Under the pieces are notes generated by a model. That model ran no database searches, was not told the DNA's origin, and was given only the letters and a program-made list of their open reading frames with translations. 20,873 nt of DNA, from assembly GCA_023230925.1 (NCBI GenBank), contig JALNWK010000050.1, positions 1 through 20,873 of the forward strand, written 5' to 3'. The DNA comes from Limnochordia bacterium (GTDB taxonomy: Bacteria; Bacillota; Limnochordia; DUMW01). Numbering within the stretch: the stretch's first letter is position 1; every line of letters begins with the position of its first letter. A program made the position numbers and the translations under genes. Shown in pieces: positions 8,697 to 17,400 of this stretch.

Positions 8697-11006
8697 ATGG
8701 AAAAGAAGATGCCAATTATTCCGCATCAATACATGTCTAGGTCGAGATTTCTAGGACCTTTGTTTGTCATTGCCATTATGATCTCGATTCTTTTTCCCAC
8801 AACCATATGTGGCCAGGAAGCAACACAGAGTCCTGTGCACCCGAGAGTCTTGGTGAATACTGCTGGTTTACAGCGGATTAATGAAGCAATGGAGACCGAT
8901 ATACAATTGTATAGAACCGTAAGAACGGTACTAGGACGAGCTGCTGAAGCCCTTTATAGTACCTGGGAGTCCAAAGAGCCCAAGGACAACTACGGAGGGG
9001 TTGCAGACTCGGCTATCTGGCAAGTTGAAACGATGGGGATTGCCTATCTTCTCACCGGTGATATGCGCTACGCTAATAGACTAAAAGAGATAGCCCTTTC
9101 CGTTGCTAAGTTCGAGAGGTGGGTTGCTCCTTCCTTTGATCGGTACGACCCTCCGTGGATATCCACCCTTGAGTCATCGACCTTTACAGCCGCGGTGGGG
9201 CTTGTCTATGATTGGTGCTATGATCTGTTTACTGAAGAAGAGCGAAGCCTTATTCGAGAAGCCATTATACAAAAGGGGGTCATTCCTGCTTTCCTTGATT
9301 GGTCCAATGCTGACACGAAAAATCCCCATGGTACCCATCAGACTCCCCAAGGCAACTGGTATGCTGTGACTATTAGTGCAGCAGCTATTGGTGCCCTAGC
9401 TGTTGAACCGGAAGCGCCCGAAGTAAGGCAGTATATAGAGTCTTTTAAAACAGCGATGAAAGCATGGATTGAATTTGATGGAGGAGTATTGGAGGAGTAT
9501 GATACTTCCAAGTATCTTTGGTATCCACCGGGGGCCTGGGTATCTCAGAACTTCGATCCCGATGGAGGATACTTCGAATCACTCGGGTATGCCAATTACG
9601 CGCTATACAATGCGGTGAGGTTCTTTGTGGCCCTTGGTAGAGCGGAAGGGGATTGGAGTCTTCTAAACCATTCCCGGCTTGATCAGGTACCTGAATTTTT
9701 CGCTTGGACTGCAGTTGTTGATCGCAGCAGAACTGCCGCCAAAGGATTAGCCTTCGGGGATACTCCTGGTGGATCGGGTGATGCTAACGCTCTAGCTGGA
9801 ATCAATCTGCTACGTAATGATCCAGTGGCAAACTGGTTCTTGACCTTTATGAAGTCTCCTTTGGGTCCCTATTCCGTCATTTATAACCCCTACCTAGACG
9901 GAAGAGAACCGGCGCAGATATCACTAACAGTACCGGATGTTTTGCAGCGTCCTGCCAAGCTGTTCAGGGGTATCGGATGGGCGGTGCTGCGTTCGGGTTG
10001 GGGCCCAAGGGACACTGTGGTTGGCCTTATTAGCGGCCATAATGCTGGTCACGCCCATCGAGATGCTGGTAGCTTCGAGGTATACTACCAAGGAGAGCCA
10101 CTGATTGTAGATTCGGGAGTTACTGCCTACAGTTCATCACTCTACCAGGCTTATTATCGGGCATCCCGTGCCCATAATGTAGTGTTGATAGATGGTTTCG
10201 AGCAGAGGGAATATACCCTACCCAATAGAGGTCAAAAAGAACCTTCGGTCTCGTTTTCTGTAGGTGTTGATCAGTTTGCTGTGGCCAAAGCTGATTTTAC
10301 CGAGGCCTATGCACGTAGAGTAGAACAAGCTTATCGATACGTGCTACTTTTAGGGCCAGATTTGGTGCTCATCATGGATGATCTGATTCCCCTTGAAAGG
10401 GCACGGAAATTTGAGTGGCTTTTTCATCCCCAGGGTGAGACTAACGTGCAAGACAATCATGTGGTGATCAAAGGAAAATCGGTATCCGCCACGATTATTC
10501 CGCTCTTTTCCCAGGAGATTGATGTCAAGATGAAGGCTGGATGCCTTCCCAATGACGAGTTCGCCGAATACTACGCCTTTGGGCCAATCGTAAATGACAT
10601 GAGACAAACGGGACTCTTTGCAATTACCCTGAACAATATCGACGGGGCAGATGCTAAGGTGGCGGAGCTAGACATGGGGGAAGGCGTGGGATACCGTATT
10701 CAGCATCGGGATCGTCAGTTACTAGTATTTACAGGGACCGAGGGAATTAACGGGCAGGGCGTAAAGAGCGATGCTACTGTCGTGGCCCTAGAGATCGCCG
10801 CAGGGGAAGTAATAAGAATCGCCCTTGTGGATGGAAGTAGTCTGTACGTCGATGGAGGAATTGAGTTTAGCTCAACGGAGCGGAGCTCATTTGTAGCTGA
10901 ACAAGACGACTCCGGTTGGCAGACTATCGTTACCGACTTTGATAGTGCGTTTATTGTTCCATCGTCCGAAGTATCTGTATTGTATCAGGAGCCGTATGTG
11001 CGATAG
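8697..11006 (+). CDS. Secreted heparinase II/III-family polysaccharide lyase, 769 aa
   Basis: ATG 8697 has AAGGAGAG upstream. The N-terminus carries a basic stretch and a hydrophobic core ending near ICGQEA, a likely Sec signal peptide. Residues about 45-390 form the alpha/alpha-toroid typical of the heparinase II/III superfamily (HPRVLVN, AVGLVYDWCYDLFTEEER), with GNWYAV (N220, Y222) and a tyrosine-rich GGYFESLGYANYALY segment (Y298, Y301) where family lyases place catalytic Asn and Tyr. The C-terminal beta-sandwich begins with the hallmark HNAGHAHRDAGSFEVYY (H448, H452, H454, D456). These enzymes cleave uronate-containing polysaccharides by beta-elimination. The exact polymer (heparin-like, alginate-like, ulvan-like or other) cannot be told. 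It follows the phosphoesterase gene by 121 bp and has a cytosolic paralog at 15282. Confidence 0.88.
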   Translation: MEKKMPIIPHQYMSRSRFLGPLFVIAIMISILFPTTICGQEATQSPVHPRVLVNTAGLQRINEAMETDIQLYRTVRTVLGRAAEALYSTWESKEPKDNYGGVADSAIWQVETMGIAYLLTGDMRYANRLKEIALSVAKFERWVAPSFDRYDPPWISTLESSTFTAAVGLVYDWCYDLFTEEERSLIREAIIQKGVIPAFLDWSNADTKNPHGTHQTPQGNWYAVTISAAAIGALAVEPEAPEVRQYIESFKTAMKAWIEFDGGVLEEYDTSKYLWYPPGAWVSQNFDPDGGYFESLGYANYALYNAVRFFVALGRAEGDWSLLNHSRLDQVPEFFAWTAVVDRSRTAAKGLAFGDTPGGSGDANALAGINLLRNDPVANWFLTFMKSPLGPYSVIYNPYLDGREPAQISLTVPDVLQRPAKLFRGIGWAVLRSGWGPRDTVVGLISGHNAGHAHRDAGSFEVYYQGEPLIVDSGVTAYSSSLYQAYYRASRAHNVVLIDGFEQREYTLPNRGQKEPSVSFSVGVDQFAVAKADFTEAYARRVEQAYRYVLLLGPDLVLIMDDLIPLERARKFEWLFHPQGETNVQDNHVVIKGKSVSATIIPLFSQEIDVKMKAGCLPNDEFAEYYAFGPIVNDMRQTGLFAITLNNIDGADAKVAELDMGEGVGYRIQHRDRQLLVFTGTEGINGQGVKSDATVVALEIAAGEVIRIALVDGSSLYVDGGIEFSSTERSSFVAEQDDSGWQTIVTDFDSAFIVPSSEVSVLYQEPYVR

Positions 11007-11435
11007 TTGTCTGAACAAGGTGAGTCTTCAGCTACCGGTGTGTGGTAGCAGTGGGACGACAAATGGGGGATTCGCGGCCTTTGCGCTGTTTTAGTCAATG
11101 ACGTCCAGGTATTCCTGTAGACCGATTGGCGCTAGGCTGTGACTTAGCGCCAATACCACGCTTCCGTTCTTAGGCGGGGGCGGAAGTTGTGGTACTTGAT
11201 GATAAGAGCTCGACATGCAGTGTTCATAGTTACTAAGTAGTGGTCGGCGGGGATCTCCGCGTGGTAGTAAAACGGTACAGTGACTATTCAGAGTCACGAA
11301 TGAGTTCATTGTCGGTTATGTTGACGGTTCAAACACTCTGTTTTACCAGCATCTGTCTGGGAATGCCGTAGTACAGGGCCTTATTAACATTGGTTGCTCA
11401 AATCGGAAAAACAGAGGAAAAACCTCCGAACAAAA
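11007..11435. other. Intergenic region with tandem hairpins, no gene
   Basis: No credible coding frame is present. The region holds a short gctacc/ggtagc hairpin near 11032-11049, a strong tandem hairpin pair at 11125-11194 (listed separately), and a gtgact/agtcac hairpin at 11280-11297 with a 6-nt loop. The rest shows nothing I can name. Confidence 0.5.
11125..11194 (+). terminator. Two consecutive hairpins after the secreted lyase gene
   Basis: The first stem is perfect: attggcgcta (11125-11134) with tagcgccaat (11145-11154). The second starts at once: taccac-g-cttccg (11154-11166) with cggaag-t-tgtggta (11181-11194), with one bulge and a wobble. The first is GC-rich enough to act as a terminator of the lyase unit, although it lies 118 bp after the stop and lacks a T-run. 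The pair could also be part of a structured RNA. Confidence 0.45.
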
Positions 11436-11474
11436 GAAGGAATTACTGAAACGGTATAGAAGATATATACCATA
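11436..11474 (+). promoter_or_regulatory. Shared leader motif, copy 2 (before the LacI gene)
   Basis: GAAGGAATTACTGAAACGGT followed by ATAGAAGATATATACCATA aligns without gaps to 6148-6186. It ends about 35 nt before the regulator's start codon. TTACTG and TATATA, 15 bp apart, could be a promoter, and CTGAAACGGTATAG has the CG centre of LacI operators, so autoregulation is possible. A looser trace (AACGATTAGAACTATAG, about 12772-12790) lies before the solute-binding-protein gene. Confidence 0.5.
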
Positions 11475-11508
11475 GCAGTTCATTAATGGTGATAGGTTGT
11501 GTTGGGGT

Positions 11509-12534
11509 ATGAGTGTCACAATTCGGCAGATAGCAAAGGAAGCTAACGTATCTCCGGCTACAGTCTCCAATTTCCTGAACAAGAAATCGGAGCAAATGAG
11601 CGAAGAGACAGCAAACCGCATTGCGCGGGTTATTGACCGCCTGGGATACACCCCCAATGTTGCGGCGCGACATATGGTCCATCAACGGACCGGAACGGTT
11701 GGTGTGGTTGCTCCCTTGAGTTGGATGAGAAACATGGATTTTGTGACGGGCAAGATTTTAGGTGGTATTAGCGAAGTCTGTTTTGCTAATGATTACAATA
11801 TTTCCTTAGTAGAGGACTCCAATGAGGAAAAGGTAACCAAGCTCATTAACCGGAAAAGGGTTGATGGCGTGATTTTGTTTTACAGTGCCATGGGAGATAG
11901 GCTAATTGACCGCATCTATGAGGCGGAACTACCGTTTACCTTAGTCAATCGCAAACTTGATGCACCCCGGGTCAACTACGTACACGCCGATAATCACAAA
12001 GGAACGTATTTGGCCACAAACCACTTGATTGAACAGGGCTATCGGACTATTGCCTATGTAACGGGTCATCGACCGGGAGCTGACGCGCCAGGACGTGAAA
12101 ATACTGTTCCTGTGGATTTTGAGCGACGGGAAGGTTACAGAGCATCCTTACGAGAACAAGACCGGGAGTTCAATGATGCACTCGTAGTGGATAATCGCAA
12201 GTTAGACGCTCATTTCGAACGGGTGATGCAATACCCAGGGCCTTACGGATTCATTTGTTTTAATGACTATTGGGCATTGAGGATTAAAGATCTTGCTGAA
12301 CAACGGGGCTTGGTAGTGCCGGAAGATGTGGGGATCGTTGGATTCGATGATACGATGATCGCAGATATAACAAGGCCCAAGCTTACTAGTGTAAGGTGCC
12401 TCTACTACGAAATGGCGGAAACGGCAACGCGGATGTTAATCAAGATGATCAATGGGGAGAAGCCGAAGCAGACGAAGATTCTATTTGATACAGAATTGGT
12501 TATCCGGAGTTCGTCTGTAAGGCTTAAGGCATAG
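11509..12534 (+). CDS. LacI-family transcriptional regulator, 341 aa
   Basis: ATG 11509 gives MSVTIRQIAKEANVSPATVS, the standard N-terminal LacI helix-turn-helix (residues about 3-25) with the hinge helix near GYTPNVAARHM. A TTG at 11497 in frame would add four residues and is less likely; the ribosome binding site is weak in either case. Residues about 62-340 form the periplasmic-binding-protein-like effector domain (GTVGVV, VDGVILF, GFICFNDYWAL, DVGIVGFDDTMIADITRPKLTSV). The length is normal for the family. These proteins bind palindromic operators and are released or activated by a sugar ligand. Its place between the lyase and the solute-binding-protein gene suggests local control of the sugar genes. 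The ligand is unknown. Confidence 0.93.
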   Translation: MSVTIRQIAKEANVSPATVSNFLNKKSEQMSEETANRIARVIDRLGYTPNVAARHMVHQRTGTVGVVAPLSWMRNMDFVTGKILGGISEVCFANDYNISLVEDSNEEKVTKLINRKRVDGVILFYSAMGDRLIDRIYEAELPFTLVNRKLDAPRVNYVHADNHKGTYLATNHLIEQGYRTIAYVTGHRPGADAPGRENTVPVDFERREGYRASLREQDREFNDALVVDNRKLDAHFERVMQYPGPYGFICFNDYWALRIKDLAEQRGLVVPEDVGIVGFDDTMIADITRPKLTSVRCLYYEMAETATRMLIKMINGEKPKQTKILFDTELVIRSSSVRLKA

Positions 12535-12645
12535 TAGCACCAGTGTGCAAAGACTCAGCCTATGTGTGTTTTGTGTGATGTAAAGACAGGGAATAACGAA
12601 AAGTGTGAACCTTACAAGGAATCGCAATAAACCCTGAGTAGAACA

Positions 12646-12676
12646 TTAACAGTTTCTTTTAAAATGTGTGTATACT
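12646..12676 (+). promoter_or_regulatory. Probable promoter of the solute-binding-protein operon
   Basis: TTAACA (12646-12651) and TATACT (12671-12676) resemble housekeeping -35 and -10 boxes, but the 19-bp spacer is long. A TGTG run precedes the -10. It would give a leader of about 145 nt before the ATG at 12827. Confidence 0.4.
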
Positions 12677-12826
12677 GTCTCAAAGGTTTAGGCTCATAGA
12701 TCACCCAGAAAACGCAGCTTTTAGAAAGAAGGTGAGGCGTTTCGTAGCTAACCGAAGTAATTGTCAATTCAGCAACGATTAGAACTATAGTTAAGAATAT
12801 GAAGAATATAAGAGGTGAATATATTC

Positions 12827-14068
12827 ATGAGAAAACGACTGGTTATTGGATTTGTACTAGTGTTTTGCCTCGCATTTTCAGCGACCGTCGGAGCAAAAAC
12901 TAAGATATCCTATTGGGCCGGATGGTTAAATTCACAAATGTTCGAAGGGGAAAAACAGATCATCGAGGATTTCATGGAGGAAAACCCGGATATCGAAGTG
13001 GAATTTAGCCAGCCAGCTGATTTCATCACCCGATTTACTGTCTCTATCGTCACCGACACTATGCCGGATATTGCTATGGTTAGTTACGATGATTTTCCTT
13101 CTTGGTACGAGTCAGGGGCCTATTGGGACCTCAAATCGTTCTTTGCGGCTGATGCGGATGTGGATGAAGATGAGTTTGTTCCCTGGGCGATCGAGTTTTT
13201 CACTAGGGATGAAGGGCTTTGGGCCATGCCGCTGACGGCTTTTGCAAGGGACTTGGCCGTGTATTACCCCAACGTATTTGAAGAGGCAGGTCTTTTCCTT
13301 CCCGATTACTCCGAGTGGGACTGGGATACCTTTGAGGAGTATGCTGGCAAGCTCACTATTTACGATAATGGCGAGTTCAAACAGGAAGGTGCTCGTTTTT
13401 GGTGGCACTTTATGGGTCTGCAGAGCTGGTTCTGGTCAAATGACGTTCAGGTATTCAATGAAGACTTCACTGACGTAACAATTAACAACGCGAAGGGAAT
13501 CGAGACTGTAAAATTCCTGCAAAACTTAGTGGAAAAAGGGGTTGTATCGAGTCCTGGACACTACTCAACCCTAGATAAATGTGGTATGTACATTGGCGGT
13601 GGGGCCTATGACTTCCCGTACTGGGAGAGACAGGAAAAGGAATTTGATAATCCGGTCCGACTGATGTGGCATCCATGGAATGACGAACCGAAGAAGGTCG
13701 CCATGCTTGGGGGTTCCGCTGTAGCGATATGCGCCAACAGCGAGCACCCAGAGGAGGCTTGGCGTTTAGTAAAGTACTTGGCCCGTCCTGATGTACAACT
13801 TAAGCGAGCACAGACTGGTTACGGTGGCTTGTCGGTGGTGAAAGAGTATCAGGAAGCTGTCATTAGCTCTCATATTTCGATCATCAAACCGACGGATATC
13901 TACTGGGAATTACTCTTCAGTGGACAACCAATGCCGACTTTCCCGGAGTATCGACGGTGGTCTAACGTATGGAATCCATTGATGGATAAACTGATTAAAG
14001 GAGAAATCTCTCCAGAGGAGTTCTGTTTGACCCTGACAACTAGAAGTCGCATTATGTTGGGGCAATAA
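12827..14068 (+). CDS. ABC sugar transporter, extracellular solute-binding protein (family 1), 413 aa
   Basis: ATG 12827 has AGAGGTG nine bases upstream; the in-frame GTG at 12815 lies inside that site, so it is not the start. MRKRLVIGFVLVFCLAFSAT plus VGA-KT is a signal peptide. It lacks a proper lipobox (phenylalanine precedes the only cysteine), which is odd for a Gram-positive binding protein, usually a lipoprotein. The mature part shows the family-1 pattern: KISYWAGW, a NPDIEVEF strand, DTMPDIAMVSYDDFPSW, LWAMPLTAFARDLAVYYP, and late GGSAVAICANSEHPEEAWRL. It would deliver oligosaccharides to an ABC permease, yet no permease or ATPase gene is in the window. The next gene follows by 43 bp, so the two are likely co-transcribed. 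Confidence 0.88.
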   Translation: MRKRLVIGFVLVFCLAFSATVGAKTKISYWAGWLNSQMFEGEKQIIEDFMEENPDIEVEFSQPADFITRFTVSIVTDTMPDIAMVSYDDFPSWYESGAYWDLKSFFAADADVDEDEFVPWAIEFFTRDEGLWAMPLTAFARDLAVYYPNVFEEAGLFLPDYSEWDWDTFEEYAGKLTIYDNGEFKQEGARFWWHFMGLQSWFWSNDVQVFNEDFTDVTINNAKGIETVKFLQNLVEKGVVSSPGHYSTLDKCGMYIGGGAYDFPYWERQEKEFDNPVRLMWHPWNDEPKKVAMLGGSAVAICANSEHPEEAWRLVKYLARPDVQLKRAQTGYGGLSVVKEYQEAVISSHISIIKPTDIYWELLFSGQPMPTFPEYRRWSNVWNPLMDKLIKGEISPEEFCLTLTTRSRIMLGQ

Positions 14069-14111
14069 ACAAATATCACTAAAACCAGGAACAGGACAAG
14101 GAGGAAAGAAA

Positions 14112-14684
14112 ATGAAAAAAGTATCTATGATCAGTATCGCACTAGTTCTTCTGTTGGTTTGTATTGCACCAGCTACCTTCGCATCGTGGGGAGAACTCAA
14201 GATGGTCACCGAGTTCGATGTCGATGAGGTAAAGCTGTGGGTTCCCTTTGCAAACAACAACTACTTGCTTGGAGGGTTTGACCCTGCAGGAGAGGGAATC
14301 GGCAAGATGTGGTACCTGGACACAAGCGACATGCGGGACAATTGTGCTTGGGACTTCCTTATTGGTGAGACGGGGATGGACATGGTTGGGTACCCCACCA
14401 TTGTTTTCCGAATCAAGATGATGGAGGATGTACATTTGAATGCGGAGGTATTTGTGGACGGTAAATGGTATAGGCAGATTTCTTACTACCGCAACGTCAA
14501 CGATGAATGGCTTGAAGTGGCCACTCCCTTGCCGGAGGGTAAGGTGCTAAGAGCTCTTCGCATTAGTATTGGTGAACCAGGTGAAGTAATCGACTTCGGT
14601 GATGCTGAAGTGCATGCCCTGTTTGATTGGATTGGCATCAGCAAGACACCTGTTGATGGCGTTACAGTTAACGTTGTGCAATAG
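14112..14684 (+). CDS. Small secreted beta-rich protein, function unknown, 190 aa
   Basis: ATG 14112 has a strong AAGGAGGAAAG site. MKKVSMISIALVLLLVCIAP then ATFA-SWG is a clear Sec signal peptide. The mature ~165 residues are rich in aromatic and acidic residues with alternating strand-like stretches (VKLWVPFANNNYLLGGFD, YPTIVFRIKMM, LNAEVFVDGKWYRQISYYRN, RALRISIGEP, HALFDWIGIS), suggesting one jelly-roll or galactose-binding-like domain. I do not recognise the family. Its secretion and tight linkage (43 bp) to the solute-binding protein suggest a carbohydrate-binding accessory at the surface; this is inference. There is no anchor and only one cysteine (C79) in the mature chain, so no disulfide is expected. 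Confidence 0.75.
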   Translation: MKKVSMISIALVLLLVCIAPATFASWGELKMVTEFDVDEVKLWVPFANNNYLLGGFDPAGEGIGKMWYLDTSDMRDNCAWDFLIGETGMDMVGYPTIVFRIKMMEDVHLNAEVFVDGKWYRQISYYRNVNDEWLEVATPLPEGKVLRALRISIGEPGEVIDFGDAEVHALFDWIGISKTPVDGVTVNVVQ

Positions 14685-14727
14685 GTAAAGGATGGTCGGC
14701 GCCGGTGTTTCCGGCGCCGATACCTAT
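14681..14727 (+). terminator. Terminator-like hairpin after the binding-protein operon
   Basis: tcggcgccgg (14696-14705), loop tgttt, ccggcgccga (14711-14720) is a perfect 10-bp GC-rich stem. Outer flanks ataggta (14681-14687) and tacctat (14721-14727) also pair, so the structure takes in the stop codon of the small secreted gene. No T-run follows, but its strength and position suit an operon end. Confidence 0.6.
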
Positions 14728-15281
14728 CTACGGTAGTTTGACCAACGGGGAAGAACAGTAGAGCGATGGAGCTTGCCCACGGTCTTTGGGAGCAAACACC
14801 CCGGTATATGGCTACCGTTCCCGTAGTCGGGAAGATGATTCGCGAAATCCATGGTTCCTGGTGAAGCTTAGCTTGGGGCGATCACCCCTACCAAAGAACA
14901 GTCCTCGGGTGATAACAAGATTATGTTGCGTGTCTTGCCATATTCTGGTATTCTGCCTAAACGCCCCCCACAGGCTGAAGCTTCGTGGGAAAATGAACGA
15001 AGAGAATGGATAAGCTAAGGTTGATTCTGTTTCAGAAAAGCTCTAACGAATGGGACTACGGGCACATTAATGATTGGCACCAGAAGAAGATTACCCTTAA
15101 GGATATACCAATGGCTATGGTAACTGGCGTAGCGATCATGACATGGAGGACCGGCGAGGCGAATTGGTCCAGCGGGTCTGCATGGCGGTATCAGGTAGTT
15201 GTCGGTACCAGGCATTGGTAGAGGGTTTGAAAGAGCGGTCTTTTGACTTGTTGTAGCAAGGTATGAGGTGAATCGCCATTG
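14728..15281. other. Intergenic stretch, mostly without recognisable content
   Basis: Short open frames exist (14786-15013, and 15006-15221 described separately), but none has a good start signal or a recognisable family. No repeat, tRNA or clear promoter was seen. It separates the binding-protein operon from the second lyase and could hold a decayed gene. Confidence 0.45.
15006..15221 (+). CDS. Doubtful small ORF, 71 aa
   Basis: ATG 15006 begins MDKLRLILFQKSSNEWDYGH; the frame ends GTRHW at TAG 15219-15221. It is tryptophan-rich (WDYG, NDWHQ, TWRTGEANW, SAWRYQ), and the composition is not obviously random, but no family comes to mind. The only upstream purine stretch (GAAGAGA) is poorly placed. 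It could be a chance frame or a fragment of a decayed gene. Confidence 0.2.
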   Translation: MDKLRLILFQKSSNEWDYGHINDWHQKKITLKDIPMAMVTGVAIMTWRTGEANWSSGSAWRYQVVVGTRHW

Positions 15282-17312
15282 ATGGATCATTTATACATAT
15301 CTAGCGAATGGTTAGTGCGCTGCCAAAGGGCAGCTATAGATACACCCCTAGGCAAGGGGCGGGAGCATATCCTCCAATTGGCGGATAAGTTATTGGAAAA
15401 AGAACCGGGAAAGTCCCCTGGAGACATTGACAAACGCCAAAGCGCCAGTGAGGCACAGATTTTGGGGTTGGCGTACCAGTTGACTAAGGATGAAACCTAT
15501 GCTTTGGCTGCAGATGCATTAATCAGCGAACTAATCAGTCTTGAGTACTGGGTCCAGCCGGCTATGCTAAGGAGGGTGCCTCCTTGGTACAGTGACCTAG
15601 ATACCTCGGAAGTAGCCTGCGGGGTAGGTATCGCCTACGATTGGATTCGTCCTATTCTGGACGATGAGCGGCGGCAGACTACGGAAGCGGCTTTGTGGTC
15701 TTTGGGCATTGAACCGATGATACGGGATTGGGTAGATGGAGCCTTGCGGGTGCATTGTCTAGATAGCATGGGACACAACTGGTGGGCCGTATGTATTGGT
15801 GCCTCTGCAGTGGCGTTGTTAGCATGTCGTGGTCTAAAGGACCGGGCCTACTGGTTAGGACAAATCACCATTGCCCTAGATGAATTTGTGACTTACAAGG
15901 GCAATGAATTGTGGAACAAGCCCGGTAATTTCGGGGAGCAGGGTGGTTTTTACGAAAGCTTCACCTACTGCAATTATACGTTAATATATCTACTTAAGTT
16001 CTATGAAGCTTTGGCCTGTTGTTCCGGTCAGCTACCGAAGGTTTACGAGCTTCCGGAGCTGGCCAAGACAGGTAAGTTTTATTTGGATACCATCTATGAG
16101 ACCACCGAGGGCATGTGTACTCCGGACTTTGGTGATCATCATCTTCATCAGACCGCTGAACCAATGGTTCTCGCGCGACTAGCATCATTGTACCGAGACG
16201 AGCAATTACAGTGGTATTTTCGCCGGGTACGACCCTATCCCCAGAATCCCTTTGAGTTACTGTGGTACGATGACACCCTTGAGGCGAAGCCACCGGTCTA
16301 TGAGGACTTGGCAATGTATCCGGATATTGGATGGGCGCTCTTGCGCTCATGTGATCGGGACATGCTTGTGGCACTGCGGGCAGGGGATGTATGGAATCAT
16401 GCCCACTCGGATTGCGGGGCCTTAATCGTATTTGATCGGGGGGTGCAATTCGTAGCTGACTCCGGCACATGTAGATATAGTGCCCCTGAATACCACAGCT
16501 ATTATTGTCAGACCTACGCCCATAGTACCCTACTAGTAAATGATCAAGGTGGCCCCAAAGACGATTTGCTGTATGGCTTACGCTTTAGAGGTCAACTCCT
16601 TCATCCTTGCACAAATAAGCATTACCAGAAGGTAACCGCGGAGTTGACTGGTCCTTTGTCTCGGTTAGTCCGGCGAGCCACCCGAACTCTATTCCTTTTT
16701 GATGATATCCTAGTTGTGGTCGATGACGTCTTCGCCTTTGAACCGTCAACCTATCAGTTGCTTTGGCATACTCCGGCAACCTTCTCGTTGACCGATGATG
16801 TAGTGACCTTGAAAAACGGAACTGAGAAGCTGTATCTTTCCGTCTTTAGCCCCAAACCTCTAGACTGGAGTACCGAGGCCGGCTATGGGTCTGATCTGCA
16901 AGAACGGCCGTTTCTGAAGGCGAGCACCCAGGAAACGGATCGGAACGGGCATTTTATCACGATGATTTCCCGGGCGCATCCGGACATGCTCCAATCTAAG
17001 CTGATGGAGTTACCCAATGGTCTGGGTTTATCTTTTACGGGAGTGGATCGGACTTGGCAGGTGATCCTAAACACCACCGCCGGCCGGCGCATGCACGAAA
17101 ACAGCAATGTGGCCTGGCAGATCGGCGAAGACACCGTTGAGACCGATGGCCATTTGCTCGTTTTAAGCCAGGATCTATTTGGGGTACATCAAGGAAGCTA
17201 TGTGCGGCGGAATCAGCGGGTTATCTTTAACAACTATGCGAAGACAGATTGTGTTTTGGACCTGAGGGGATTGTCCGGTATAGATGCTCTAAAGTGGCAT
17301 GTTCAGCCCTGA
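15282..17312 (+). CDS. Cytosolic heparinase II/III-like enzyme, 676 aa
   Basis: ATG 15282 lies 11 nt after GAGGTG; TTG 15279 is an alternative adding one residue. There is no signal peptide (MDHLYISSEWLVRCQRAAID), so it should work inside the cell. The layout matches the secreted paralog at 8697: toroid with VACGVGIAYDWIRPILDDER, HNWWAVCIGAS (H165, N166), GGFYESFTYCNYTLIYLLKF, then the beta-sandwich with WNHAHSDCGALIVFDRG (H373, H375, D377). By family knowledge it would act by beta-elimination on uronate-containing chains, presumably on imported oligosaccharides. It is about 90 residues shorter than the paralog, partly because it lacks the leader. The GH97 gene starts 88 bp after its stop on the same strand, so co-transcription is possible. 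Confidence 0.85.
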   Translation: MDHLYISSEWLVRCQRAAIDTPLGKGREHILQLADKLLEKEPGKSPGDIDKRQSASEAQILGLAYQLTKDETYALAADALISELISLEYWVQPAMLRRVPPWYSDLDTSEVACGVGIAYDWIRPILDDERRQTTEAALWSLGIEPMIRDWVDGALRVHCLDSMGHNWWAVCIGASAVALLACRGLKDRAYWLGQITIALDEFVTYKGNELWNKPGNFGEQGGFYESFTYCNYTLIYLLKFYEALACCSGQLPKVYELPELAKTGKFYLDTIYETTEGMCTPDFGDHHLHQTAEPMVLARLASLYRDEQLQWYFRRVRPYPQNPFELLWYDDTLEAKPPVYEDLAMYPDIGWALLRSCDRDMLVALRAGDVWNHAHSDCGALIVFDRGVQFVADSGTCRYSAPEYHSYYCQTYAHSTLLVNDQGGPKDDLLYGLRFRGQLLHPCTNKHYQKVTAELTGPLSRLVRRATRTLFLFDDILVVVDDVFAFEPSTYQLLWHTPATFSLTDDVVTLKNGTEKLYLSVFSPKPLDWSTEAGYGSDLQERPFLKASTQETDRNGHFITMISRAHPDMLQSKLMELPNGLGLSFTGVDRTWQVILNTTAGRRMHENSNVAWQIGEDTVETDGHLLVLSQDLFGVHQGSYVRRNQRVIFNNYAKTDCVLDLRGLSGIDALKWHVQP

Positions 17313-17400
17313 GTTCCACATCAAAGTGAAAATATGAGGATCAGGGGATAACAGGCCAGTTGACAGCTCTAATCCCCATCAGTAACGGGAGGTTTACACT

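Noticed and set aside
11343..11657. Antisense frames across the start of the LacI gene
   Set aside because: They overlap the conserved helix-turn-helix coding region and have no start signals.
15994..16470. 158-codon open frame on the minus strand
   Set aside because: It is antisense to the conserved core of the cytosolic heparinase-like gene; Pro/His/Arg-rich composition is typical of a shadow frame.
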